Origin: Corallochytrium limacisporum
Lineage: Eukaryota; Opisthokonta
DNA length: 31,089 bases
Direction: 5' to 3'
Assembly: GCA_002811645.1 (NCBI GenBank)
Contig: PDIP01000106.1
Span: 86,614 to 117,702 of the forward strand
The notes beneath the pieces are model-generated. The model was not told the origin of the DNA. It made no database searches and saw only the letters and a list, made by a program, of their open reading frames with translations. The stretch's first letter is position 1. Every line of letters begins with the position of its first letter. Position numbers and translations under genes: made by a program. Below are positions 1 through 9,245 of the stretch, piece by piece.

Positions 1-374
1 GGGGGGGGGGGGGGGCCGGGGCTGTGAAGGGAGGGAGAAGGAGCGAGAGAGGGCGAGGGCGGGTGGATCTTTTGGGTGCGCCGCCGCGATGGGATGGATC
101 AGGTATTGTGAATGGCGTTGCACATTGCATTCTTGCAACGATTTCAGTTGCACACTGGGATGATGATCGCTTCCTGATATTTCAAAAATTCATCTATATG
201 ATAGTTAAGAGGCACGTCATCCTTGCTGGCCGTCAAATTGGCAGGTTCAATGGTTCTGAGCAGAAAGCTTTAGTGAAAGGGACAGTCGCAACCGAACTGC
301 ACGTGTAGGTCCCTTGAAATCATGTAGTTGGCATATTGATGTCATATTCTTTGATGTGCAAATCCCATAGCACT
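1..374. other. Gene-free left edge with poly-G start
   Basis: The window opens with a run of 15 G, then CC, then a purine-rich G/A stretch to about position 65. The rest is ordinary mixed sequence up to the NTAQ1 start. The only open frame (24-308) begins with GTG and has no recognisable protein character. This stretch probably contains the NTAQ1 promoter, but I see no clear TATA box or other element. Confidence 0.5.
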
Positions 375-1187
375 ATGACGCAACAGACGACGCAAGAGTT
401 GATCAGGGATCAGCAGCCGTACACAGCGTACTACTGCGAAGAGAACGCATTCCTGCTAGGTGAGCGCCTCTACAACGAAAACTACTTGAAACGCAGTTCG
501 CAGGACGGAATCTCCACTCCTCCACCAGAGCTTGTGTGTATATCCAACGTCTCAAAGTCCGTTCTGCTCAGCTTTCAGCGGGCTGCGCAAAAACCAGAAG
601 CCCATACCCAACAATACACCGTATGTTGGGACTACCACGTTGTGGTGGCGTATCGCGGAAGGATCTATGATCTCGACACTATGCTTCCCTTTCCCATTCC
701 AGCGGAGGACTATATCAGAGCGACCTTTATGCAATTCCCCAAGGTCCAGGCGAAGTATCGTCCAATCTTCCGCTGTCTGCCTTTCCCGGAGGTCGGGCGG
801 CACTTTTACAGCGACCGCAGCCACATGTTGAACCGGCAGAGCGGAGAGTACCAGGAGTCACCACCGCCGTGGGATCCAATCATGCGTGCTCCTCCAAGTG
901 CAAATGAAGCAGACCCCAATCTTAATGGCGAACCAGAATGCTGGGATTTGGCAAGCTGCATCGACATGACATCGGTGGGCAATGAAAGTGCTGTCACCGG
1001 GAATCAAATCAACGGCAACAGTAAAGGCGATGGAGGCAACCAGGGCACTGAAGGAGCAGAGCCACCGGTGCATCACACCTTCGGTAAGATCGGGCGGCCT
1101 CCGAAGCACCTCCCAGAGCCGTTGAGTCTTGCAGTTTTTGCCGAGCGGCTAAAGGTGCAGATCCCAGAGATCGAAGACTACACATAG
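375..1187 (+). CDS. NTAQ1: Protein N-terminal glutamine amidohydrolase (WDYHV family)
   Basis: NTAQ1 enzymes convert an N-terminal Gln of proteins to Glu, feeding the Arg/N-degron branch of ubiquitin-dependent proteolysis in cytosol and nucleus. The family's catalytic Cys-His-Asp triad is visible: YYCEEN (Cys21), the signature WDYHVV (His88) and YDLDT (Asp99 or 101). YDLDTMLPFP and YSDRSHM are also family hallmarks. I place the start at 375 because it has A at -3; in-frame ATGs at 339 and 354 have T at -3 and would add 12 or 7 residues. The protein is 270 aa against roughly 200 in animals. The excess is mainly a Gly/Asn/Glu-rich, probably disordered insertion at about 168-235, before a C-terminal segment (PEPLSLAVFAERL) that matches the family's last helix. 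The stop lies 100 bp from the convergent Beclin stop. Confidence 0.93.
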   Translation: MTQQTTQELIRDQQPYTAYYCEENAFLLGERLYNENYLKRSSQDGISTPPPELVCISNVSKSVLLSFQRAAQKPEAHTQQYTVCWDYHVVVAYRGRIYDLDTMLPFPIPAEDYIRATFMQFPKVQAKYRPIFRCLPFPEVGRHFYSDRSHMLNRQSGEYQESPPPWDPIMRAPPSANEADPNLNGEPECWDLASCIDMTSVGNESAVTGNQINGNSKGDGGNQGTEGAEPPVHHTFGKIGRPPKHLPEPLSLAVFAERLKVQIPEIEDYT

Positions 1188-1287
1188 ATCAGGAGGGTGA
1201 CACAAATCGATCATATACAAATATTCACACAACATAACACTGTACTTTACGCATCGTGGTATATTCATTTGTTACATTAGGTTTGCG

Positions 1288-2988
1288 TCAGCGCGTATTA
1301 CTCCTTACCCATGCGAGCAAGAACTTGAGGTCGACCAACATACACCGCAGTGCTCTGGTCCACTGCTCCAAATTTCCACCGTAGCGTCCGGGGAATTTAA
1401 TGCTACAGTCTGAGACGTGCTCTCCATCGATTGGGTACGGTACTTCATAGCCGGTATGGCGAATCAACTGCTTAACGCAGTCCAAGAAGTATACCATGGC
1501 AGTGTCAAACTGTGACGTACCCTGGCTCAGACTCAGACTGTATCGGCGCACACTGTAGAGCGGGTACTGTGTCTTTGTCTTCAAGCGCTCAATCCGACTG
1601 AAGGACCCAAGAGGAATCAGGCGGTAGTGCTTAAAGGTGAAACCGAGCAAGTTGGCCATGCTATCCAGCAGAAGGACTACTTGACCCCACGCCGCATTGA
1701 TCTCTTCCCAGCTCACGTCCTGTTCCTTTAAACGACCGAGACGCAGACCGTTGATGGTGCCGAATTTAGACTCCGTACCAATGTGAAAGGTATCGTTGTA
1801 TACATCAGTCTGTTTCAGTCGACTCAGCTCCTCACGTGCGTTACGAAGTGCGACGTCCACAGTGTCCATGTCATTGAGCAGCCCAGATAGCCGCATTTGG
1901 AACTCCGAGTGTTCGCGCCAGTAGTCCTGCTCACGTACCATCAGTTCCTGCTCCTCTGTGTCGACGGCACGCAATTGTTCTTCAAGATTCAAGTACTCGC
2001 CATCGAGCTCCGCTAGTTCGGACCGCAAAGTGGCCTGTTCCGCAAGCAAGCGGCTGAGTTCCTCTTCTTGTTCCTTCTCATGGAGGGCGGTCTGTGGTGT
2101 TGGCGTGCCGGAAGCGCCCTCCTCAGGGACAGCGCCCGTCGACGAGGCGGTGTCGTTCAGACCGACGGCGGTAGAATTGGCGTCTGCATCGACTGTTGTA
2201 TCCAGACTGCTGTTGGCGTCTTGATCAACACTGCTCGTGAATCGGACCAGGCCGGGCCCTGCAGCTGCGGTGTGCGCACCTTTCCGACTCGCCTGCTCCT
2301 GCGTCGCGCCCATGCGGCTGAGCAGCGCTTCATAGGCTTTCTGTTCCTCCAGTACCATACGATGGCGGCTCTTGATCTCCTCCTGAACAAGCTTGATGCA
2401 TTCAACACAGAGCGGATGGTCACAACCAGTAGCCCTGCTGGCCATATCAAGCACACCACCAGCAACCTGGACGCCATGGCTAAGTTGTCCTGTGGTTGAT
2501 TGGCTGCGACTGCTGCTAACGACGTGACTGCTCACCTCCACACCCACACTGGCGTAGTTTCCCGAACTAAGGCCACCAGTACTGCTCACATTGTGAATTT
2601 TTGCTACATCGGCGCCGTTTGAGGCCTTCCTTTGTCGATTGGTAGCCTCTTGATCATGTCCGAGGTGGATCAACCGATCGCTGCCCACGCTGGTAGCGGG
2701 ACGGCCCACATTGTAACGGTAGAGCGGATCGTCTGTCTGCAGGGAAGTAAGCCTGCCCGATGCTGATTGCAACTGTTGTGCATGAGAACCCCACTTTTCG
2801 CGTGCCTCCCGGGCGACAAATTCTGCTAATTCCTTCCGAATGCCGGAAGCTTCGAGAGCCTTTTCGTCGGTGATTATATCTACAAGCTCCGTAGGCAGAT
2901 CAAGACCTTTGTGGCATCGCTGGCAGTGAAACCGAAGCGGCAGCACCTGGTTCATACTGGTTGGCCTTTGTGATGACGTAGCTGCCAT
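1288..2988 (-). CDS. BECN1: Beclin 1 / Atg6 / Vps30
   Basis: This is the regulatory subunit of the Vps34 class III PI3-kinase complexes that drive autophagosome formation and endosomal sorting. The 566 residues run in the family order: an N-terminal CxxC (HCQRC, 21-25), a long polar region, the DHPLCVEC motif (190-197) directly after a BH3-like segment, a heptad-rich coiled coil (about 305-395), and the evolutionarily conserved BARA/ECD membrane-binding domain (about 396-566). The ECD contains SKFGTINGLRLGRL, WEEINAAWGQVVLLLDSMAN, YRLIPLGSFSRIE and a terminal LKFLLAWV, all very close to the animal proteins. The start has G at -3 and G at +4. Oddities: a Ser/Thr/Ala-rich insertion (about 225-300) lengthens it by over 100 residues relative to human Beclin, and the usual Gly-Asp of the BH3 helix reads Gly-Gly (177-178). 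Convergent with NTAQ1; its 5' side faces 2.1 kb without genes. Confidence 0.96.
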   Translation of the reverse strand: MAATSSQRPTSMNQVLPLRFHCQRCHKGLDLPTELVDIITDEKALEASGIRKELAEFVAREAREKWGSHAQQLQSASGRLTSLQTDDPLYRYNVGRPATSVGSDRLIHLGHDQEATNRQRKASNGADVAKIHNVSSTGGLSSGNYASVGVEVSSHVVSSSRSQSTTGQLSHGVQVAGGVLDMASRATGCDHPLCVECIKLVQEEIKSRHRMVLEEQKAYEALLSRMGATQEQASRKGAHTAAAGPGLVRFTSSVDQDANSSLDTTVDADANSTAVGLNDTASSTGAVPEEGASGTPTPQTALHEKEQEEELSRLLAEQATLRSELAELDGEYLNLEEQLRAVDTEEQELMVREQDYWREHSEFQMRLSGLLNDMDTVDVALRNAREELSRLKQTDVYNDTFHIGTESKFGTINGLRLGRLKEQDVSWEEINAAWGQVVLLLDSMANLLGFTFKHYRLIPLGSFSRIERLKTKTQYPLYSVRRYSLSLSQGTSQFDTAMVYFLDCVKQLIRHTGYEVPYPIDGEHVSDCSIKFPGRYGGNLEQWTRALRCMLVDLKFLLAWVRSNTR

Positions 2989-5081
2989 GACTGGTGTCTA
3001 TTTTAATCTCAATGTGTTGGTTTTGCTACTTATAACCGACGAGAATTTGGACTGCTTCTACGCTTTCATCTCTGCACCTCTATTTCTAAGAAAAGGTTTT
3101 CTTCTCCGATATTATGCTTTAGGCAAAATTGAACAAAAGATCTACAGCTTTTTTTTTAGGGAAACTCCTCAAATACCTCACGCAACTCTGTGGCGCATTC
3201 ATATTCTGCGCCCAGCATCGTCTTCATTCGATCTCCACAATCACCTCCCGGCCGCCCTTCCCCGCCTCTTTCTCAGCCAGTGCCCACAACCTCCCCCTCC
3301 TGTACGGTCACCCCGGCTGAACGGAGGGATGGTCAAGGGCGTCGGGACTAAATTAGGCCCCAGCTATGGTGGAATTTGAGATCCCGTATATTTAAATGAA
3401 GAATATCTGGCAACTAGTTGGGGTGGGTGCTGCGAACATATTCATCGGTCCAAAGCATCTACGGTGGTATCCACAGTCGCTCTTCCCAAACGTTCATCCT
3501 GGAGTTTGAAGGTTCTAGAGGCTTTCCACTTCCTCTATACCACACCTATAGCCAAGGCAAATAGGTGACAACATCCATGAGCCCAAGCAGGACGGAAGCA
3601 ACTGAGAAAACTATAGGATTGTCTCGCACAGGCGAGCCAGGCGAGGGAGAGCGCATTTGGTTTGTGGAATATCTTCACCATGGAGCCAAATGTCGTCATC
3701 TTTGCCTATACTCGAGGATGCTTACTAAAAAAATCAAGATGCCGGTCCTTCTTATGGTTAAATAGTAAAATGCAACTAGATTCGACAAGTTTGTACTCCG
3801 AGAGACCGAGAAGCCAACTACAGGTCGTTGTCTCACAGAGTATGCCCGCTCTGGGGCATCCAGTTCATGTCAAAACACCAAAACAGGTAGGAGTATGAAA
3901 TGGTGACAGACCTACCGTGTCGTAGCACAATCTCTGCTACCCATCTTCATGGGTACCATGTCTGTGCTACTCCTCCGTGAGAACGCGGGAAGGCAATTGC
4001 TACGCTCCATGTTGGGAACAAATTCCGATCTCTCTTTGTCATCTCAAAGATTGCAAATCCTGGTAACTTCTCAACCACATACTTGCATCAAGAAAGGTTC
4101 TGTCTGGTGTATAAACTGTAAATGTTTAACATGTTCCACTGGACCTCAGTATTCACTCAGAAGTCAGACTGATACTGCGATACCTCCATATCGCACTCGG
4201 CTCAACATCGACAACCCTTAACTCGGCGAGCGGGTTTCTCCGACGCCACGGGGTCTCGTCGCTAGGGCACCCCGCGACCGTGACCGTGAGATCCGGCGCT
4301 CACGCCTTCAAAAATTATCAATACATTTAGTACGAAAATACTTTAGTGAAAATTGGCAGGCAGGGGGATCATGAAGGAAGCGGTCGTTGGACCCCGCCCC
4401 CTTTGTCTCTACGGCGGGTCCTACAGTATATTCAGTATAGAACGCAAAATCCGGTGCGGCCGGCACAGCGAACCTTGATTCCGCCTGTCCAGGGTCACAA
4501 TGCAGGCAAGATGGGAACCCATTTACTCTGTATGTCCATACAACGAAAGGTTTCCATCATCCCGAGAGCGAACACTGCTGAGACCGCCAGTTTGCAGCAG
4601 CCAACACGCTACTCGAATGCACTGCACTAGTATGATGGCTAAAGTACGCTGAAAGCCCGCCAGTGAACATACCAGGTGCGAGTTCTCCCCACTATATGGG
4701 GCGGCTACACGTCCACACCAAAACCAGATGGAACACGGACCACCCAAATGATCTCACTCGTCAGTTGGTAATACGAATATCCTATGAATTGAAGTAGCCT
4801 AGTCAAGCTTACAGGGCGTTGTACGGGATAGTCGGAAAACGAATCTAGTCTGTATACTTTCAATACGTGCATGAGTGAGTGGTATTTTAAGTCACTCAAT
4901 GAAACAGACTACTTTCTACGTGTAACAGCGTCAACCACCATTGCATGCATCCATTTTTGTATACAATGTGAGTGCTCAATAGATTTGAGGAAAGGGAGCA
5001 CGAGATCATGTGATAGGCTCGGCCTCTATGGTTGTGAATAGTTAACAACCTGAGTAGATCTACAATTTACCCTCGGAGACT
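2989..5081. other. Divergent intergenic region between Beclin 1 and K+ channel
   Basis: This 2.1-kb stretch separates two divergently transcribed genes, so it should hold both promoters. I find no convincing gene: the open frames (such as 2987-3379 and 3949-4221) are short and lack conserved protein features. Visible landmarks are a T9 tract near 3151, a pyrimidine-rich stretch at about 3236-3310, and a GC-rich block at about 4216-4310 with a small direct repeat (GACCGT twice), followed by AT-rich sequence. No tRNA, 5S or snRNA signature was recognised. Confidence 0.5.
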
Positions 5082-7337
5082 ATGGCCGGACGGGAAGAGC
5101 CAAGGCTTCTCGTCCCGGATGCTGGTGACGTCCCCTCCGAAAGCGATCAGTGTGATCAACGCAACCATGACAACTTTTCACCTCAGGAGCATGTTGGCTC
5201 CCAAGGAGATATCAGACAGATCCGAACAAACCCTGCTACGCACTTGATGGCTCCAGGGCAGGGCACTACCAAGACCAAATCTCTTGACGGAGAGACAGGA
5301 ATCTTGGCGCAAAGTACGAATTCAATGACACGTGTTCATCCTCATGTCAATATGGGAGTCAGTGGTAACAACGCATCCAAAAATAGGCCATTACAGACAA
5401 GATCGGAACAATTAACAGGCCAGCCCGAAAGTAGCCGGTTCAACATGGGCCTACAGGTTCACAGTAGGGACGAGTTGGAGGAATACGACGACTCTCAATT
5501 TGTGGTCAGGGAACGAGTGCAGTGGTTCAATGGCAAGATCAGCTACACAGTGCCTATCCTGATCCCGGGACACTGGGCTCTACTTTTCTGGGACGCGCTT
5601 ATGTTTGTAGTCATGCTCTACGTTGCCTTCATCATCCCTTTCCGAGCTGCTACTTTCCATTCCAGCGACGGCCCATGGTTCTGGGTTGACGTGTTCATCG
5701 ATTTTATTTTCCTGATCGACATGATTCTGACATTTCACACAGCGTATTGGGATGCAGACCACCAGATGATCACTGATCCGAAGATGATCGCGCGTCACTA
5801 CCTTCGGACGTGGTTTTTGGTAGATCTGATTGCCCTCTTCCCCGTCTACCTGTTGGACGGCTCAAGCGTGACCAAGACGGCCCGTCTTACCCGCCTGAGT
5901 CGAATAGCCAAAATTTTCCGGGTTCTGCGCATCCTTAAACTGCTTAAGCTCTTCCACAACAATCGCTTTCATGGAGTGATGAACCATTCGAGCATGCGTG
6001 TGGGTGTCCGTCGGTTCCTTATGTTTATCTTTTGGACCATTCTGGCCCTACACCTGGCTGCGTGCCTGTGGATGTTCTTCCCGGGGTTGAATGACTACGA
6101 TGAGGACACGTGGGTCTACCATGCCGGTTTTGTGGATCCGACTACTGGTAACGTTGATATTCCAGCCATGTACATTGCCTCACTATACTGGGCGACCCAG
6201 ACCATGACCACGGTTGGGTACGGTGACATCGAACCACAGAGCAGCGGCGAACGCGTCTTTGCAACACTGATGATGCTGACGGGTGCCATGTTCTATGCCT
6301 TTGCCGTCTCAAATATTAGTTCCATTCTATCTAGTGTGGATGCCGAAGAGACACTGCATAAGCGCAAGATGGACTCACTGAATGAGTATATGCGCGAAAT
6401 ACATTTGTCCAAAGAACTGCGGTTCCGCTTGCGCAATCACTTTCGACACTACCGCCCAAACAAGAGCCGAGTTGGTGCCGAACAGAAACAGGCCATCCTT
6501 AACGAAATGCCAAGTTCCCTACGATGGGAGGTGGCCAAGCACGTGTACTCAGAGAACTTCTTGGAAGGCAACGAATTTCTCAACAAGTTGCCCAAGGCAA
6601 TGGCCGCAACACTGATTCTGAATTCGAAGCGCCTGGTTGTGGACAAGAGCCACTACATTATCACAGAGGGCGAAGTTCCGAACGACCTCTACCTGCTTAA
6701 GCGCGGAGACCTCAAGGTCAAGATTGCGGGCACCAAACAGATTGCCATCCTAAGCACCGGAGCACATGTAGGTGACAGTCTCTTTGTATACACTTCACAG
6801 CCTTTCTCCGTGATCGCACACTCGCAGTGTGAGCTCTATTTTGTCAACAAACGCACCCTTGCTGACATCATGACGGACTATCCAACGCAGGCCATGGAAA
6901 TCAAGCAACGTGCCCAGGACCATATATCCTGGATGATGAGAGAACTCAAGGTCAGTTTACCTGCTCTGTCACAGTATGGGCCTGCTGCCAAACGGCGTGT
7001 TAGCAAACCGGTTGGTGTTTCGGCAACCACCATTTTCGATGAGGAGGACGAGAGTGCTACAGACGGAGGCCATTCCGATTCTGGTGATGAGAGTCTCAAG
7101 GCTGATTCATGGGGGTCCAACAATTTGGCCACGGGCAGTCCGTCAAAGGAGCTGGTGCGCCTGTCCTTAGCATCGGATCTGAACGTGAAACCGCCCACTG
7201 CACCGGAAGAAGGGGCCTCTCTGCAATCCTTGCTCCGCCGCCATGCAGCTGCCCCGCAGGCCATAGCAGGCAACGAGCTTGTGCTGGCGGCCATTGCAGA
7301 ACTGAAGGATGAGATATTGCGTATGAAGACAGGTTGA
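5082..7337 (+). CDS. Voltage-gated K+ channel with C-linker and CNBD-like domain
   Basis: The 751-aa protein has the six-transmembrane layout of KCNH/plant-Shaker/CNG-type channels. Residues 1-140 are polar and probably disordered. S1 lies at about 166-187, S2 200-218, S3 243-258. S4 is 267-291, with a basic residue exactly every third position (R268, 271, 274, K277, R280, 283, K286, 289). S5 is about 312-334, the pore loop carries TTVGYGD (376-382), and S6 is about 394-416. A C-linker (about 430-500) leads to a cyclic-nucleotide-binding fold (about 505-615), and an acidic Ser-rich tail ends in a short helix. The filter predicts K+ selectivity at a membrane. The phosphate-binding cassette reads VGDSLFVYTSQPFSV and lacks the Arg that holds cyclic nucleotide phosphate, so cAMP/cGMP gating is doubtful. 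There is no PAS domain and no ankyrin repeats. The start context ACTATGG is good. Confidence 0.95.
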   Translation: MAGREEPRLLVPDAGDVPSESDQCDQRNHDNFSPQEHVGSQGDIRQIRTNPATHLMAPGQGTTKTKSLDGETGILAQSTNSMTRVHPHVNMGVSGNNASKNRPLQTRSEQLTGQPESSRFNMGLQVHSRDELEEYDDSQFVVRERVQWFNGKISYTVPILIPGHWALLFWDALMFVVMLYVAFIIPFRAATFHSSDGPWFWVDVFIDFIFLIDMILTFHTAYWDADHQMITDPKMIARHYLRTWFLVDLIALFPVYLLDGSSVTKTARLTRLSRIAKIFRVLRILKLLKLFHNNRFHGVMNHSSMRVGVRRFLMFIFWTILALHLAACLWMFFPGLNDYDEDTWVYHAGFVDPTTGNVDIPAMYIASLYWATQTMTTVGYGDIEPQSSGERVFATLMMLTGAMFYAFAVSNISSILSSVDAEETLHKRKMDSLNEYMREIHLSKELRFRLRNHFRHYRPNKSRVGAEQKQAILNEMPSSLRWEVAKHVYSENFLEGNEFLNKLPKAMAATLILNSKRLVVDKSHYIITEGEVPNDLYLLKRGDLKVKIAGTKQIAILSTGAHVGDSLFVYTSQPFSVIAHSQCELYFVNKRTLADIMTDYPTQAMEIKQRAQDHISWMMRELKVSLPALSQYGPAAKRRVSKPVGVSATTIFDEEDESATDGGHSDSGDESLKADSWGSNNLATGSPSKELVRLSLASDLNVKPPTAPEEGASLQSLLRRHAAAPQAIAGNELVLAAIAELKDEILRMKTG

Positions 7338-7400
7338 AGAGATGTACCGGAGAAGGGTATCGAAGATACGTATGGAATCGTCCTTGACAAATCAAATAGA

Positions 7401-7646
7401 CTACATAGAATAAGCATGCAGGAGTAACAGACCCTCGATTTTATTGTTAACAACCCGTATGTAGTCGATCTGGAATTGTGCGGCGCCTGGCATCAAAAAT
7501 CGCTTCTTGCGCTCCTCTTCCTGGCGACGACGATGCTCAATGGCCGCTCGTTCCCGTAGGTGCCGTGCGCGCTCCTCTACTGGACATTTTACCCAGAGGA
7601 GGGGAGGGGGAGGGGAAAGCCGCGAGTCATCTTGGCTAATAGTAAG
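7401..7646 (-). CDS. Possible 3' exon or gene remnant, charged protein end
   Basis: An 82-codon open frame without an early ATG ends in TAG at 7401-7403 on the minus strand. About 58 codons (7401-7579) look protein-like: a strongly charged Arg/Glu helix containing EERARHLRERAAIEHRRR and QEEERKKRFLMPGAAQF, then QIDYIRVVNN. Just upstream on the minus strand is a C/T-rich tract ending in CAG (7582-7580), which resembles a 3' splice site; a second candidate is TATTAG inside the start of the frame. Either this is the last exon of a spliced gene whose other exons I cannot find in 7650-9000, or it is the surviving end of a decayed gene. It lies tail-to-tail with the channel gene (63 bp between stops). 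I do not recognise the family. Confidence 0.35.
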   Translation of the reverse strand, partial: LTISQDDSRLSPPPPLLWVKCPVEERARHLRERAAIEHRRRQEEERKKRFLMPGAAQFQIDYIRVVNNKIEGLLLLHAYSM

Positions 7647-9245
7647 TTAACCATGAAAAATTTGTGCATCGAACGCACTTGTGAACCCCGAATCGCAGTT
7701 AGCCGAGGATAGACCATGCTCATAGAGCGATTATAGGCAAGTTTGTACCCTGGGGGAAATGTGTTGCGTATACAATCCAATACTGGCTGATCCACCTACC
7801 GCACGCATGTGGACGGTGCCCGCCAGTACGGACCCCCAGTTCCCCTCAAGACCCTCCCTTTGCGAATCGTCTCCATGGAGAGACTCCCAATCCGTTAACA
7901 GGCAGATTCGGTATTTTTGAGAATACATTTTAACACCTCCGTCCTCTCCCTCTTCTCCTCTTTGAAACCCAAAACCCAACCAACCGCCTGTCCGCCGCCC
8001 CGTGGGGGCTACACGTCAGACCGGCAGGTATTGGTTCGAGGACATTTTTTCCCGTGCGGAGGGGGGATGGGAGGGCAGGGATATCGGGAGAACCGACCGA
8101 ACAAGGATTTTTCGACAATTTAACAATCGCACGCACGCACACATCCCCTCTGAAACTCTGAAACCCGGGCCCCCCCCCCTCCCTCTCCTCCTCGTCCCCC
8201 GCTTTACAACATCGAAAATCAGAAACTCCGTCTGCGAGCGGGGCCCGTCCCTGTCCCCTTTTCTACCTGTTCCTTTGGGCGGCCGGGATGATTTGTCGTT
8301 CGGGGAAAAAATGTGAGGAAGAGTACGAAACGATTGCTGGACTGTGTGTGTGCCAAGGTCTGAAAGGAAAACCATCGAACCGGGGAAAAGACAGGGGCGA
8401 GTTATGAATCCTTAGAGTCCGTGGCAAGGGGGAGCAGCCAAGGGACCGACCGAGGTCGTAAGCCCCGCCGCCGAGCCAATCGTTCCCTGTCCATCAGTAC
8501 AGGGGTACCCCCCCTCCCTCTCTCCTTGTTCCTTTCTTTGCCAATCGGCAAACAACGAAAGACCTTTTGATACCGTGTTATGATAATTCCTGGTCGCAGC
8601 TTGAGGGGGGGGGGACACCGAATAAGGATGTGTACCCGCAAAGGAAAGATAAACTGCGGAAGAAACAGTGGAGAACGACGGGGAGAGAGGGAAGGGGGGA
8701 GGGGGTGCCTGGGGGGACGGCTCCCCTCACACTGAATCGGCGGGAGACCAACTCGCACTCTCCGACCCCCTCTTCCGCGAGGCAAAGGCAGGCGAGGGAG
8801 GGACCGGAGATGGTGTACCTGGCCCCTTAGCACCAACCGTGGTGGTATGCCCTTCGGTGCTTAATCTATTGACATATCACACTCCTTGTTTGCTTTTCTT
8901 TGCGAGCGGTGAGTTTTCTCATATGCTTTGGTAGGCGCCCTCCATGGGCACTTGGGTGTCTCTACGGATAGCAAAATTCTCAATGACGACTAACTGATCC
9001 ATGTTTGGTGCCTCCGGGTACTTCATGTGTTCAGTCCCACGGAGAACTTATAGCGTAAACTGGGATAGTTGGCAAGTACTACTGAACCTTCAAACCGGGT
9101 AGACGGATAAGCATCACCATGACATTGTCACAATCATAACAGTTCGTAGAACACCGACTATAAACTCTCTTTAGGTTTTATTTTGACAAAAACAAACATA
9201 GGGACAAAAGGAAAACAAACCCGCAATTTGATGAAACCGATCAAT
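7647..9245. other. Low-complexity intergenic region upstream of TM9SF
   Basis: About 1.6 kb without a recognisable gene. It contains many homopolymer and G/C-rich tracts: G-rich clusters at 8059-8090 and 8679-8720, a C10 run at 8170-8179, a G10 run at 8605-8614, and an ACGC-type short repeat near 8130-8145. Open frames at 8016-8375 (-) and 8402-8836 (-) are Pro/Arg/Gly-rich by base composition and show no domain. The last 300 bp before the TM9SF start are more AT-rich and probably hold its promoter. Confidence 0.45.

Noticed and set aside
24-308. 94-codon frame at the left edge
   Set aside because: Starts with GTG inside purine-rich low-complexity DNA; no recognisable protein feature.
8016-8836. 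Minus-strand frames at 8016-8375 and 8402-8836
   Set aside because: Arg/Pro/Gly-rich from homopolymer tracts, overlapping in different frames with no domain.
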